From NCBI GenBank assembly GCA_016748015.1, contig JAAOMT010000098.1, positions 18,217-82,216 on the forward strand: 64,000 nucleotides of DNA, given 5' to 3'. The translations under genes were made by a program, and so were the position numbers. This document shows positions 23,338 to 33,926 of the stretch, one piece after another. Each line of letters opens with the position of its first letter. Position 1 is the stretch's first letter. The notes beneath the pieces were generated by a model. The model did not search any database. It saw only the letters and a program-made list of their open reading frames with translations, and had not been told where the DNA came from. The stretch comes from Geosiphon pyriformis. Taxonomy: Eukaryota; Glomeromycota; Glomeromycetes; Archaeosporales; Geosiphonaceae.

Positions 23338-24329
23338 TATAAAAAATACATATAAACACATTTGTTAACAAATTTTCACTTTATGAATTAAAAAGATAAA
23401 TTAGAAATTCCAAAGAAAATAGTTTTAGAGCTTGATTTAATTTATTTTTCTGGTGTGGTTTATTATGACTATCACCCTACAATATTTCCCTTTTATAAAA
23501 AAATTAGAGACTTCAGATTATGTCAACTTACAAATAATGAAGCAACAACAACAACAATAATAGCAAAAAAAGATGCAAAAGAAAAAAATATATATAAAGT
23601 AATTCCATATATTTTACCAAAAGTTTTAAGAAATGAAAAATTTACAGAAAGAGGTAATATTTATAGTTTTTACTATGTTATTATAGAAATTAACAACAGA
23701 AAAGTCTCTTTTTCATGACTGTGAACATAATTATATTCTTATAATACTATTTTAAATAGGGCTAGAACTAAGATTACTTCCACTTTATATAGAAGAAATA
23801 ATTAAATAATTTTGGGATATTAATCTATTAAATCATATTACCGCCAAGGAGGTTTTTAATAAGTTGAGGTAACTTAGGAAAATGTATTTGAAATCTACAG
23901 AAAAGTTTAAAACTAAGAAGAAAAAAAAGAAACAGTTTTTAGAATCGGATCAATACATAAAAAAATATCGAAAAAGACTCTACAATAACAATAGCAACAA
24001 CAGCAACAATACCAATGTACATTTATCCAGGAACAATTTACACAAGTCATTTTTTAATTGCACAGATGGTTGATTTTTCTAAAGATCAGATTATTTATTT
24101 TTATATTAATTAATTCTCAAAAATTAGTCTATTTGTTTGAAGATAAGAAATTAGATCTTGTTTAACACTGCATTATTTTACTATCTATTATATTTAGGCA
24201 AACTACTAATAAAATAATTTTATTAGTTAGCTAATTTTATAAGTGATATAGATTATATTAATTATAAAGTTTATTAAATTTATTTCAATATGTTCAATAT
24301 ATACTTTTAGTGATATATTACAAATGATA

Positions 24330-24480
24330 TTTTATTTCATGTAAGATGTTGTCCGAGTGTAAATTACTATAAACCTATCATTATTATTTTCTAGCAATTT
24401 TGTTGATATTTTTTAAATATTCTTATGAAATTTAAACAACTTTAATAGTTATTATTATTATTATCAAATAGACATAAAAT
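24330..24480 (-). pseudogene. Kinase catalytic-loop remnant
   Basis: Minus strand reads VYSNLHSDNIL, matching VHRDLHSGNIL of the local kinase family. The flanking frame is lost within about 100 bases on each side. Confidence 0.4.
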
Positions 24481-25214
24481 GGTTCTCAATTATTCAATTT
24501 TTAATTTGCATAAATTGATTTAGTCTGATTATTTTCAATTAATTTAACTTTTTTTAAGATCATTATATTAATATCTTAATAAATTCAGTGTCTTTTAATA
24601 AATAATTATAAATTTTATGGTTTTATTATAATGAGCTTTAGTTTAAAAATATTTTAAGATTTATATAATTAAAGTTATAGTATGAAATTAATAAAGTTTA
24701 AGGTTATCAAATTTATATATTAAATCTGTTTAATTAATAATAGTTCAAGAGAAAAGAAATGTGAAAGAAAAAAATTAATTCGAAAAGAAAAGAGTGGGAG
24801 AAGGACGTAGCAATAAAATTTATAAAAGAAATTCTACTCATTGATCAAAATTGGGCAAACAATAAAATTTTAAACTTATAAATATTATTTTTTAGGTTAG
24901 AGAGAATACCATTTATAATAAATTCATAAAATTATATGTATTTTAACATATTGAAATGAATTTAATAATAATTATATCTAATATAATTTATACAATTTAT
25001 TAAAAATCTAATAAAATTAATCTATTAAGTGTTATCTAAATATAATTGATAGTAAAAGAAATGAGTGTTAAACAAGAGGATATATTTTATTAATGATTAA
25101 TGATAAATGTAATTCTTACCTTTAGGCAAATACATTAATTTTTTTATAAGGTAGAATTATTAAATCAATGAATTAATCAATATAAAAATAGATAAACTAA
25201 TCTTTTAAAAATCA

Positions 25215-25690
25215 ATTATTAGGATCCTTAAAACAAGACTTGTATAAACTACTCCTGAATGTATTGTTATCAATTTCGAGGTTTTTGTTGCCAAGTTGTC
25301 ACCTTCTGCAATTATATCTTTTAATTAGTTTTCTGATTCTAAAAATTGTATTCTTTCAGGTCTCTCAGTTTTAGATTCTTCATCTGTAGACTCTTTGACT
25401 GTAGGCCCCTTAGCTTTAGACTTATACATTTCCTCAAGTTTCCACAAATTTTTGTAAACTTTTTCGGCAGTAGGACTACCACTTTACGAGGATTTTGCCA
25501 ATAGTTGGTGGTATAACTGGGGAAGTAATTTTGGGTATTTGAACATTTAAAATAGCCATTATAAGAATATGATTATGGGAAGTATCATTAAAGTGAGGCT
25601 TTCCTGTTGCTAATTCCCATAATAACATGGAAAAATTATAAATATTCCCAGCCAAAGTAAACTTTTCTCTTAAAAAATATCAATACATTA
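25215..25690 (-). pseudogene. Kinase pseudogene, C-lobe and tail
   Basis: Minus strand, high to low: EKFTLAGNIYNFSMLLWELA, TGKPHFNDTSHNHILIMAIL, NVQIPKITSPVIPPTIGKIL, a frame break, SPTAEKVYKNLWKLEEMYKS, KAKGPTVKESTDEESK, TERPERIQFLESEN, a stop, then IHSGVVYTSLVLRIL (tail). About 25 residues around subdomain XI (the KCW/NPENRP region) are deleted, and sequence upstream of APE is absent. Its downstream flank (25080-25215) is alignable by eye with the flank of the 0.2-1.0 kb copy, including ATAAAAATAGATAAACTAAT. Confidence 0.75.
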
Positions 25691-26191
25691 TTATCAGAAG
25701 AGGGTTTTTCTGAAGCTTTATTTGATAGTACGTTTAGAAAGTAATATTTGAAAGACAGAGTTAGTAAATGTATTACGCTGTTTCCATAGTTTAACAAATC
25801 AATTAATAAATTCATTCATTCGTTAACCATAATAAATGTCTTGATTTATCATGCTTAATTAATAAACAAATTTAATTAAAAATAACTTAAGTGGTTATGG
25901 TGCACAAAAACACCAAAGTTTGCGTAAGCGAGTAGTTACAAATCGATTAAAATCAAATAGGATTTATTTGGTTGATTTTAATTTTTCTGCTAAAGAATTT
26001 TTATTCAAGTGTAGCTTTAAAAAGATTCCTAAATTTTTAAACTTACTTTAGGAATAGAAAATTTTGTTTTGTAAAGATTTATAAATCGAAAAATTTTTCG
26101 TATGTGAATATTAAAAATAAAGTTGTTTATTCTAAGCAAAAGTTATATAAAATAGGAAAAGGATATAAAAGTCAAACAGAGATAATGTCAT
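25691..26191. other. Intergenic stretch
   Basis: Junction between the kinase remnant and the 3' flank of the lipase-like gene. No gene seen. Confidence 0.4.
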
Positions 26192-27522
26192 CTATTTCAT
26201 CCATGGTGGTATACCAGGCAAGAAACCCATGGTTATACCAAAGTATGGTTCATTATTGAGTAAAAATTGGAATGGCCTTTGTGCTTGAGCACATTCCTAT
26301 CAGAGAAAGTTTAAATTAATTTTCCTGATGAAAAAAAGAATATTTAAACGATTTCAACAGCACAAACCTCGCTTTCATCTAGAAACGGGCCCTCTGGATA
26401 AAAATTTTCTCCCCCATGGCACCGATAAACGATTGTATTTTCAAGTAAATTATCATTATTACTACAATGACAATCATCGGATTCAATCCAATATTCCATC
26501 ATGGAGTGAAAATAATTCTTATTTTGTGCTCTAGAACCATGATTCGGAAGATTCACCACAATATCATTTTTATAAGTAACTCGAACTTGTAGAAACATGG
26601 CTTCATTTAGAGCTCGAGCAAAATGTTGATTGCCTATTCTTGGCTGGCCATAAGTAAATAGTCGTAATGAAATATGTGGTATCCTTTGAGATTGTTGAAG
26701 TTCATAAGCAACAAATGTTGCATAGACTACAAGAGAAAAAAGAGCCTATTTTGAGCTTTGAAAAGAATATTCAGAAATTAGGAAGATAATAACTCACCAG
26801 CACTCATGCCATGTCCCACAAAAGTTACCTCAGTAATAACATTGCTTTTTTGTTTTTCTATTTCTTTTAGGATAGTTGAAAAATCAAAATCAAAACGTCG
26901 GAATTGATCCCAAAAATATTTGTTCACTTTTGCATTTGGATATAATGGGTATTCGACCATTTTTCCAGAGAATACAGATATCCATTCAGATGGTAATAAG
27001 AGATTGCCACGAAAGTAGATAATTAGTTCATGAGGACCCCCAATTATACTTGAAGCTAAATAAGTGAATATAATTTATATTATTGTCTATAGAAAAAACT
27101 TGAAACTAGATTCTTTGATTGAAGTTTAAAACAAAAACAAAAATGATGATAGATATAAATAAAAATCTTTGCGATTGATCACATTTAATATTTAGCATAC
27201 CAAATACTGAATCTTTTAAAGAATAGGCTAAGTTAGCATACCAGGCATATCTTTGAAGAAGTCGTTTAATATCAGAGGTTATATAATACTTCATAGGGAC
27301 CAACTGAATTCTTTTCACATTGCGATTTGGAGAATTTCTCTTAGCAGATAGACATGGGGAGATTGAGCTGCCGTTCTTTTCAAAAAATCCTTCATTTATG
27401 TTTTGAACCTTGTTATCAAAAGTCTTTTCTTTTGAAAAAAGGTGTAGAAGAAAATAGAAAATTGTGATCAAAAAAATTAGTGTGCCATTTAAAAATTTTA
27501 TTGAGTTGTTCAATTTTTTCAT
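26192..27522 (-). CDS. Lipase class 3-like protein, copy A (no catalytic Ser at the elbow)
   Basis: Four exons: 27522-27201, 27055-26798, 26726-26368, 26296-26192; introns GTATGC..TTTAG, GTGAGT..TGTAG, GTTTGT..GATAG; total 347 residues. The N-terminal segment FLNGTLIFLITIFYFLL is a signal anchor or signal peptide. Conserved blocks are YAWYANLAYSLKDSVF, HELIIYFRGNL (the xxFRG strand), EVTFVGHGMSA at 188-193 (nucleophile elbow), RLFTYGQPRIGN, VTYKNDIVVNLP (Asp248), NYFHSMMEYWIE (His267), Cys-rich DDCHCSN..YRCHG and the last exon ECAQAQRPF..PYFGITMG. The fold and the Asp and His are those of fungal class 3 lipases, but the expected GHSxG serine is Gly. Secretory or membrane-bound hydrolase-like protein; activity doubtful. 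Near-duplicate of the gene at 32.2-33.9 kb. Confidence 0.85.
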
Positions 27523-30228
27523 TGTGACCCTGAAGTTTCGTTCTTTGAGACTAAAAAAAAATTGAATTATTTATATTAGTAGAACTACAAGCGACGCAAA
27601 TCATACTCTTTCAAGGCACATAGGTCATCGTGATTCCGCTATTGCCTCTCCGACTAACAATATTTAATAAATGTTTTAATCTACAGTAATTATAATGAGC
27701 ATCTAATCACATGGCTTTTTCGGCTATAGATGTTTTAATTTGGGGACTTATAATCATAGTGATTGTAATGAGCTTCTAATTTTTGCTGTTTTATTATCTT
27801 AATAAAAATATAACTTCAAGTGTAGATGTTCAATGCTTTATTTAGGAAGATATAAAATATATTGCTTTATGCTAAAAATGCATAAATTATCTAATATAGT
27901 TTATGGAAAACAATTCAGAGTCTTTATTTATGGAAAAATAATAAATTATATTTTAATTATATATATAAACAAGAACCGAAAAAATGAAAGAGTTATGAAA
28001 AAATAACAGAAAAATTAGTGAAAGATATATAATGAATTGTAAACATATAAATACCATGTTTAATAATAATTGATTGATTTTAAAATATTTTGAATTTCAA
28101 TAGATTTTTGTTTTATTCACATAGTTTTTCATGTGACAAAATTTGAAAATAAAATTTGAGAAAAGTAATTAAATAAAGAACATAATTAATTAAAGAAGAA
28201 TTAACTAAAGAAAATAAATGATAAAGAAATAATATTGATTAATTGAAAAGGTGAGTAAGTAGAAAATTTATTAATTTAAAAATAATGTTGATCAATAAAA
28301 TGAAAAAATGATCAAATGAAAAAATTATTATCAATTATATAAAATAGAAAGATTTTGTTAATTAAACTTGAAGGAAATATTAAATAATTGGCAATTAGTA
28401 ATATATTATAATTAATTTATAAATACTTGGTATAAACTAATTGTGATTTAAAAATTATTTGCAATTTGTAAATTGCTAATTTTTTTGGTAATTAATGATA
28501 ATAGAAAATTTCAAAAATAATATTTGCAAAACATTTATTTATGAATAAATTTTGATAAAAAACCAAAATAATAGGTATTAATAATATTTTAATTATTTCA
28601 TAGTGGTCCTTATTTAAATTTGAAATGGGCAATTGCAAATCAGAGATATGCGATGGAGTTGCCTATTACATCGATATTTATATTTATATTAGAAGTTTCA
28701 ATTCACATAACTAGCAATCTTTCTTGTCACTATATACTCAAAGATTTCAGCATTTTGTGTTTGTTTTCTGTTTTTTTATTAATGATCTAAGACTACATAT
28801 AAACCAAACAAAATATATATCTCATGAGCGTGATTCTAACTTTTTGCACAAAATTTATAAAAACCCATAATTTAATTATTTTCCGATCGTCATTAATACC
28901 AATTTTATAGTGATATCCATAATGACCAAAGTTGAAAGACTATCCGGGTACAACTAATGAAAACTTGTATAACATCACTGATTTTATCCGCTGGATTAAG
29001 GTTTGTACTCTATAATAATTTTATGGATTGAAATCTTTTTTCTAAAATTAGAAGAGTTTATCAAATTAATACAATAATCTATAGTTACAGTTGATACAAT
29101 GACTTTTACATTTACATACCAGGTAACATCATTTGCTGCGTGAACATAATGAAGAGAGGTTAATAAAACCCTTCTAAGTGAAAGCATAAAATGCCAAAAA
29201 AATTATAGCTAACTATCAAAAAGAGAAAATTCACTTCTATGATATGAGTGATTTTATTCAAAGCAAGCGACAATTTGAAGTTAATCAATTATATTTGATT
29301 TGAATCAAAAATTTATAGTCGAAAAAATCTAATATTTCAAATATGCTGTTTTTTCTCTTGAAATAACAAAATAATTTTTTAGTGTATCCTTAAAACTTAT
29401 ATGCCTATTTTATCCATACCAAAGATCAATTTTAAAACAAGATCCATTATTTATATTATTGAAACTAGCATATACAATTATTTCAAATTTTTTAGTAACA
29501 TTATATGAAGAATAGAAAGTTGTTGAGCATTTCTGAATTTATAAAAAGACAGTTTGATTCAGAAATAAAAATTTATTTAATGTAAGGTTTGATTACTTAA
29601 GTGTGGGAAGCAGCGTGGTTAGCAGCAGCTAGCTTATTAGGATAATTTAATGTTTTTTTATTAATTTTTCAATAAATTTTTATAATTAACTTTTGCGATT
29701 TATAAATTGCGACACGATTCTTTAATTTTTTGCTTTATCTCTTAAAATGAATGACACGTTATTGCTCATTTTTCTAAACAGAGTACCAAAAATTATTCAT
29801 GAATAAGCACTGCTCCCTATTTTTGGTGTCAATTGAGTGGTGCTTATTTCTGGAAGTAACAGGATGTCATTTTTACATTAAATATTTGAGCAAAATTTCA
29901 GCCATACACTTCAAAGTTAACCACATTTTATAAGCGTAATTGTAATGCGAAAATCTTTATATATTGGAATTGGAACTTCAATCTGCCAGAAATAGAAAAG
30001 TAAAAAATTTGTGATATAAATGTTCAAGAAATTATTGTAACATGCAAAATTTGGAATTTTAAAAGAAAGATCCAAGAAAAATCAATTTGAAAATAAAAAT
30101 AAGAGATAATAAGGGCAGAGTGAGAGCAATATATGTAATTCATAAAATAATACCAGTAATATTGTATGTAAACTATTTGAATTCAACTTATGAAAATTTT
30201 CTAGAAACAGGAATTTATCCTTTCTCTA
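27523..30228. other. Lipase upstream region and AT-rich intergenic DNA
   Basis: 27523-27640 is alignable with 33927-34050 upstream of copy B (TGTGACCCTGAAGTTT / TGTGACCCTGGAGTTT), so promoter and 5' leader were duplicated too. Beyond it lie short repeats around ACAGTAATTATAATGAGC (27681; similar at 37041) and a weak inverted repeat at about 29799-29845. A minus-strand frame at 28996-29187 could be a short signal-peptide exon (ending at a GTATGT donor) but no second exon was found. Confidence 0.45.
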
Positions 30229-30870
30229 TCAATACTCCTTAAAAATCTCATCATTTTCTTTCGAAGAAGAAACATTACTCATAAGTAAAAGTTTCGGTTT
30301 AGGATTTTCCAATCCTTTAAAATCTTAATCGAATTCTTCTGTGGAACTCGGTAAAATCTCCTTGTCTACTATTGATGCGTCATGGACTTTTGTAGTATCT
30401 TCATTTATGTTTTGAGAAGTTTGTCTATAATATTTTTTTCTGAATAAAGAATTGAATAGATGAAATGTTCGCATAATTAAATTATTGCCAAGAATTATAG
30501 ATCCCGTTATAAGAGTTAGAAATGGAATTATATCATATGATATTATAGAGCACTTGTCCGAGGGAATTTATGAGTTAGATTTATTTGACACGGCTAAATA
30601 TCTAATTTCAAGAGTATAAATGATATCTATTTCTTCATTAATATCTAGGGTATCTTTACTAAAAAATATTTTTTCATTAATCTATTGGGTAGCTTTGAAA
30701 TTCAGAAACAAGCGCCTGAAAATTTATAAATTATAATCTTAGATTTCAAAAAAACAATACAATTGGTATTTCATTATATAAGCTACCGATTTCTACTGAG
30801 CCAATCCTCAAACTTTTAACCTAAACTGCTGGCAAAGAAATAATTAGTTTTTCTCCTGTACTATGCAGTC
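30229..30870 (-). pseudogene. Decayed single-pass membrane protein gene
   Basis: One long minus-strand frame (about 30700 to 30229) after an ATTTTCAG acceptor reads FKATQ, a stop, INEKIFFSKDTLDINEE, IDIIYTLEIRYLAVSNKSNS, a stop, IPSDKCSIISYD, the membrane segment IIPFLTLITGSIILGNNLIM, then a cytosolic-like tail RTFHLFNSLFRKKYY..STEEFD, a stop, DFKGLENPKPKLLLMSNV to TGA at 30229. A probable earlier exon near 30785-30850 reads KLIISLPAV, a stop, VKSLRIGSVEIGSLYNE. All four stops are TAG or TAA where a C-to-T change in a Gln codon would suffice. Family not recognised. It could be a living gene if the stops were sequencing errors, which is unlikely for four. Confidence 0.55.
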
Positions 30871-30899
30871 ACGAGTAAAGATGTCACCGTAATTGCGGA

Positions 30900-31030
30900 C
30901 AGTTGTAGCAGTTGTGGTTCCTGCGACAATTGTAACTTGTGGCTATTGTAATAACTGCTGCTAGTTATAGCAATTACAGACAGTTGTGGCTATTTTCTAA
31001 AACTGCAACTATTGTGAATATAAAATCCAG
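30900..31030. repeat. Degenerate GTTGTGG/AATTGTAACT repeat patch
   Basis: Alternating, partly palindromic units such as CAGTTGTGGCTATT and GCAGTTGTGGTTCC; imperfect tandem structure, locally GC-richer. Confidence 0.4.
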
Positions 31031-31238
31031 TATTAAACCTGACAGCAAGGTCCACAATTGTCTTAAATTAGGGACTTGTTTTCCTCTCGCTCATTTTACT
31101 TTCTACGTTAACGTTTTGAAAATATTTCTTAAACGAAAAAAATTTATGTTCGAAAATCCTGTAAGAAATGATATGCAAATTTAGTGGCTTGAATCTCTAA
31201 GCAAAAATATGATTAAAGAAACGATTTCTTGAGCAAAA

Positions 31239-31772
31239 ATGGAATTCAAAATTTTGTATATATTCACTAATTTCACAATACTAATATTATTTCATGCGTA
31301 CTTTTTTGTTTTGGATGGTTGCCCAGCATCAGCGCAAATTGGAAATGAAGCCAAAAGAGCTTCAATCCTATCAATTAATTCCGGCTGTATTGATCTCAAA
31401 AGGTAAGCAGCTTTTTGATATCCCATTTTCATTTAGAAATTTGTCTGAACCACTCATATTTCATATTGAAATTGAACTCTATTTTCAATTCTTCTTTGAA
31501 GGCTAAAATTATCCCTATCAGAAATTGAGAAAAATCTGCCAGCCGTTATTCAACCTAGTTTATTAACGGTCAGATTACCCCTCATACTAGTAGTTAGACC
31601 CTCTTCTATTGCAACAACCTCCTACACACCGATCACATCCTTCCTAACACGTTCATCTTATGACCAGCCTTTTATGACCCTTCTAAATATAATAGATAGT
31701 GAATTTATAATAATATTTCTAAATTTTTTTCCTACTGTGAGGGAACACTATTACTTTTTGTTTTATGTTTAA
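31239..31772 (+). CDS. Secreted Ser/Thr-rich protein fragment, two exons
   Basis: Exon 1 (31239-31402) encodes MEFKILYIFTNFTILILFHA then YFFVLDGCPASAQIGNEA, a signal peptide with a short mature start, and ends in phase 2 at GTAAGC. The intron is 31403-31501 (99 nt, ..TTTGAAG). Exon 2 (31502-31772) stays open for 90 codons to TAA. The total is 144 residues. Exon 2 contains RPSSIATTSYTPITSF, which is homologous at the DNA level to the repeat unit of the gene at 63.5-64 kb (SSSIATTSQTPITPI). I infer a truncated relative of that surface protein. The last 25 residues (hydrophobic, IIIFLNFF) may be read-through rather than native sequence. Confidence 0.45.
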
Positions 31773-32198
31773 TCCAATTCAAAATAAAAAACTATATATT
31801 GATTTTTATTTTTGGTACAATATATGAAATCACTTTAAATCCTTTTTTGTTTGCAAATTGATTTAATCAAAATTTTCAGGTTACTACTTTCAATAAGCGA
31901 AGATTAATACTTTTTACTATAATTCCTATTAAAACAAACAAGTTAAAAACGATTAAATATACAATATTAACATCTATACTTAAAACAAATTTATTAGAGT
32001 TTGCTAATGCATTAAAAGTTGACTAAAATTAAATAGGGTTATTTATCTGATTTTTAAAATATTTTGGAAACGGAAAATTTTGATCTGTTAAGATTCATAA
32101 TTACCAAAAGATTTTCGTATGTGAAGGTTAAAATAAAATTTGCTATAGTCCAAGCAAAAGTTTCTTAAATCTGAAAAGTTAAACAGATATAATGTCCT

Positions 32199-33926
32199 CT
32201 ATTTAATCCATGGTGATCTAGCGGACAAGACACCCATGGTTATACCAAAGTATGGTCCATTATTAAGCAAAAATTGGAATGGTCTTTGTGCTTGAGCACA
32301 TTCCTATCAGAGAAAGTTTAAATTAATTTTCCTGATGAAAAAAAGAATATTTAAACGATTTCAACAGCACAAACCTCGCTTTCATCTAGAAACGGGCCCT
32401 CTGGATAAAAATTTTCTCCCCCATGGCACCGATAAACGATTGTATTTTCAAGTAAATTATCATTATTACTACAATGACAATCATCGGATTCAATCCAATA
32501 TTCCATCATGGAGTGAAAATAATTCTTATTTTGTGCTCTAGAACCATGATTCGGAAGATTCACCACAATATCATTTTTATAAGTAACTCGAACTTGTAGA
32601 AACATGGCTTCATTTAGAGCTCGAGCAAAATGTNNNNNNNNNNNNNNNNNNNNCTTTGTGCTTGAGCACATTCCTATCAGAGAAAGTTTAAATTAATTTT
32701 CCTGATGAAAAAAAGAATATTTAAACGATTTCAACAGCACAAACCTCGCTTTCATCTAGAAACGGGCCCTCTGGATAAAAATTTTCTCCCCCATGGCACC
32801 GATAAACGATTGTATTTTCAAGTAAATTATCATTATTACTACAATGACAATCATCGGATTCAATCCAATATTCCATCATGGAGTGAAAATAATTCTTATT
32901 TTGTGCTCTAGAACCATGATTCGGAAGATTCACCACAATATCATTTTTATAAGTAACTCGAACTTGTAGAAACATGGCTTCATTTAGAGCTCGAGCAAAA
33001 TGTCGATTGCCTATTCTTGGCTGGCCATAAGTAAATAGTCGTAATGGAATATGTGGTATCCTTTGAGATTGATGAAGTTCATAAGCAACAAATGTTGCAT
33101 AGACTACAAGAGTAAAAAAGACCCTATTTTGAGCTTTGAAAAGAATATTCAGAAATTAGGAAGATAATAACTCACCAGCACTCATGCCATGTCCCACAAA
33201 AGTTACCTCAGTAATAAAATTGCTTTTTTGTTTTTCTATTTCTTTTAGGATAGTTGAAAAATCAAAATCAAAACGTCGGAATTGATCCCAAAAATATTTG
33301 TTCACTTTTGCATTTGGATATAATGGGTATTCGACCATTTTTCCAGAGAATACAGATATCCATTCAGATGGTAATAAGAGATTGCCACGGAAGTAGATAA
33401 TTAGTTCATGAGGACCCCCAATTATACTTGAAGCTAAATAAGTGAATATAATTTATATTATTGTCTATAGAAAAAACTTAAACCTGGTTTCTTTGATTGA
33501 GGTTAAAAACAAAAATGACGAATGATAATAAAAATATCTTGGCGATTGATGAGATATAATTTTTAGCATACCAAATATTGAATCTTTTAAAGAATAGGCT
33601 AAGTTAGCATACCAGGCATATCTTTGAAGAAGTCGTTTAATATCAGAGGTTATATAATACTTCATAGGGACCAACTGAATTCTTTTCACATAACCATTTA
33701 AAAAATTTCTCTTGGTAAATAGATATGGGGAAATTAAGCTGCCATTCTTTTCAAAAAATTGTTCTTTTATGATTGCTAAGCTTGAATTTTGTTGATCTAT
33801 ATTTTTTTGAACTATAATAACAAAAGTATTGTGTTTTGAAAAACGGTACAGAAGAAAATAGAAAATTGTGATAAAAAAAATTAATGTGCCATTTAAAAAT
33901 TTTGTTGGGTTGCTCAATTTTTTCAT
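32199..33926 (-). CDS. Lipase class 3-like protein, copy B (interrupted by assembly gap)
   Basis: Exons: 33926-33572, 33433-33176, 33103-32745, then the fourth exon. Its first 20 bases are at 32673-32654 before a 20-N gap; the complete version is at 32303-32199 beyond the gap. Collapsing the duplicated 350 bp gives 358 residues with the same layout as copy A: signal anchor FLNGTLIFFITIFYFLLY, GHGMSA elbow at 199-204, Asp259, His278 and PYFGITMG in the last exon. From VKRIQLVPMKYY through exon 3 it is almost identical to copy A (for example KSNFITE versus KSNVITE). The first half of exon 1 has 11 extra residues, and the last exon (GVLSARSPWIK versus GFLPGIPPWMK) is clearly diverged. Confidence 0.8.
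32284..32633. repeat. Left copy of 350-bp perfect duplication at gap
   Basis: Starts CTTTGTGCTTGAGCACATTC and ends GAGCTCGAGCAAAATGT directly at the N run. Identical by reading to 32654-33003. Confidence 0.95.
32634..32653. other. Assembly gap (20 N)
   Basis: Run of N, flanked on both sides by the same 350 bp; probably two contig ends that overlap. Confidence 0.95.
32654..33003. repeat. Right copy of 350-bp perfect duplication at gap
   Basis: Begins directly after the N run with CTTTGTGCTTGAGCACATTC, the same sequence as 32284-32633. Confidence 0.95.

Larger units (their letters stand above)
20830..24075 (+). pseudogene. Kinase pseudogene split by a transposon
   Basis: The left part (to about 20971) reads IYEIMQNAEILNYGILMEFA, the hinge region of the same family as the 0.2-1.0 kb copy. 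Right of the 20972-23337 insertion it resumes: KKYI, LLTNFHFMN, DKLEIPKKIVLELDL, VVYYDYHPTIFPF (expected MVHRDLHSGNILQL), IRDFRLCQLTNNEATTT, KVIPYILPKVLRNEKF, GNIYSFYYVIIEI, EEIIK-stop-FWDIN and FLESDQYIKK, ending with an (ACA)n tract and YPGTIYTSHFLIAQ at about 24010-24060. The catalytic HRD is changed to YYD, APE to LPK, and there are stops and shifts. Dead gene; the element inserted within the hinge-to-alphaD codons. Confidence 0.8.

Noticed and set aside
20940-23345. Target-site duplication of the TIR transposon
   Set aside because: Flanks GTCATG and TATAAA do not match; any duplication has decayed.
26328-26534. Plus-strand 68-residue frame repeated at 32335 and 32705
   Set aside because: Antisense shadow of exon 3 of the lipase-like genes; conserved only because the genes are duplicated.
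28996-29187. Possible signal-peptide exon MLSLRRVLLTSLHYV with GTATGT donor
   Set aside because: The hydrophobic core is weak and no in-frame second exon was found.
29799-29845. Weak inverted repeat AAGCACTGCTC / GAGTGGTGCTT, considered as a transposon end
   Set aside because: Only partial complementarity and no matching element body or second terminus.
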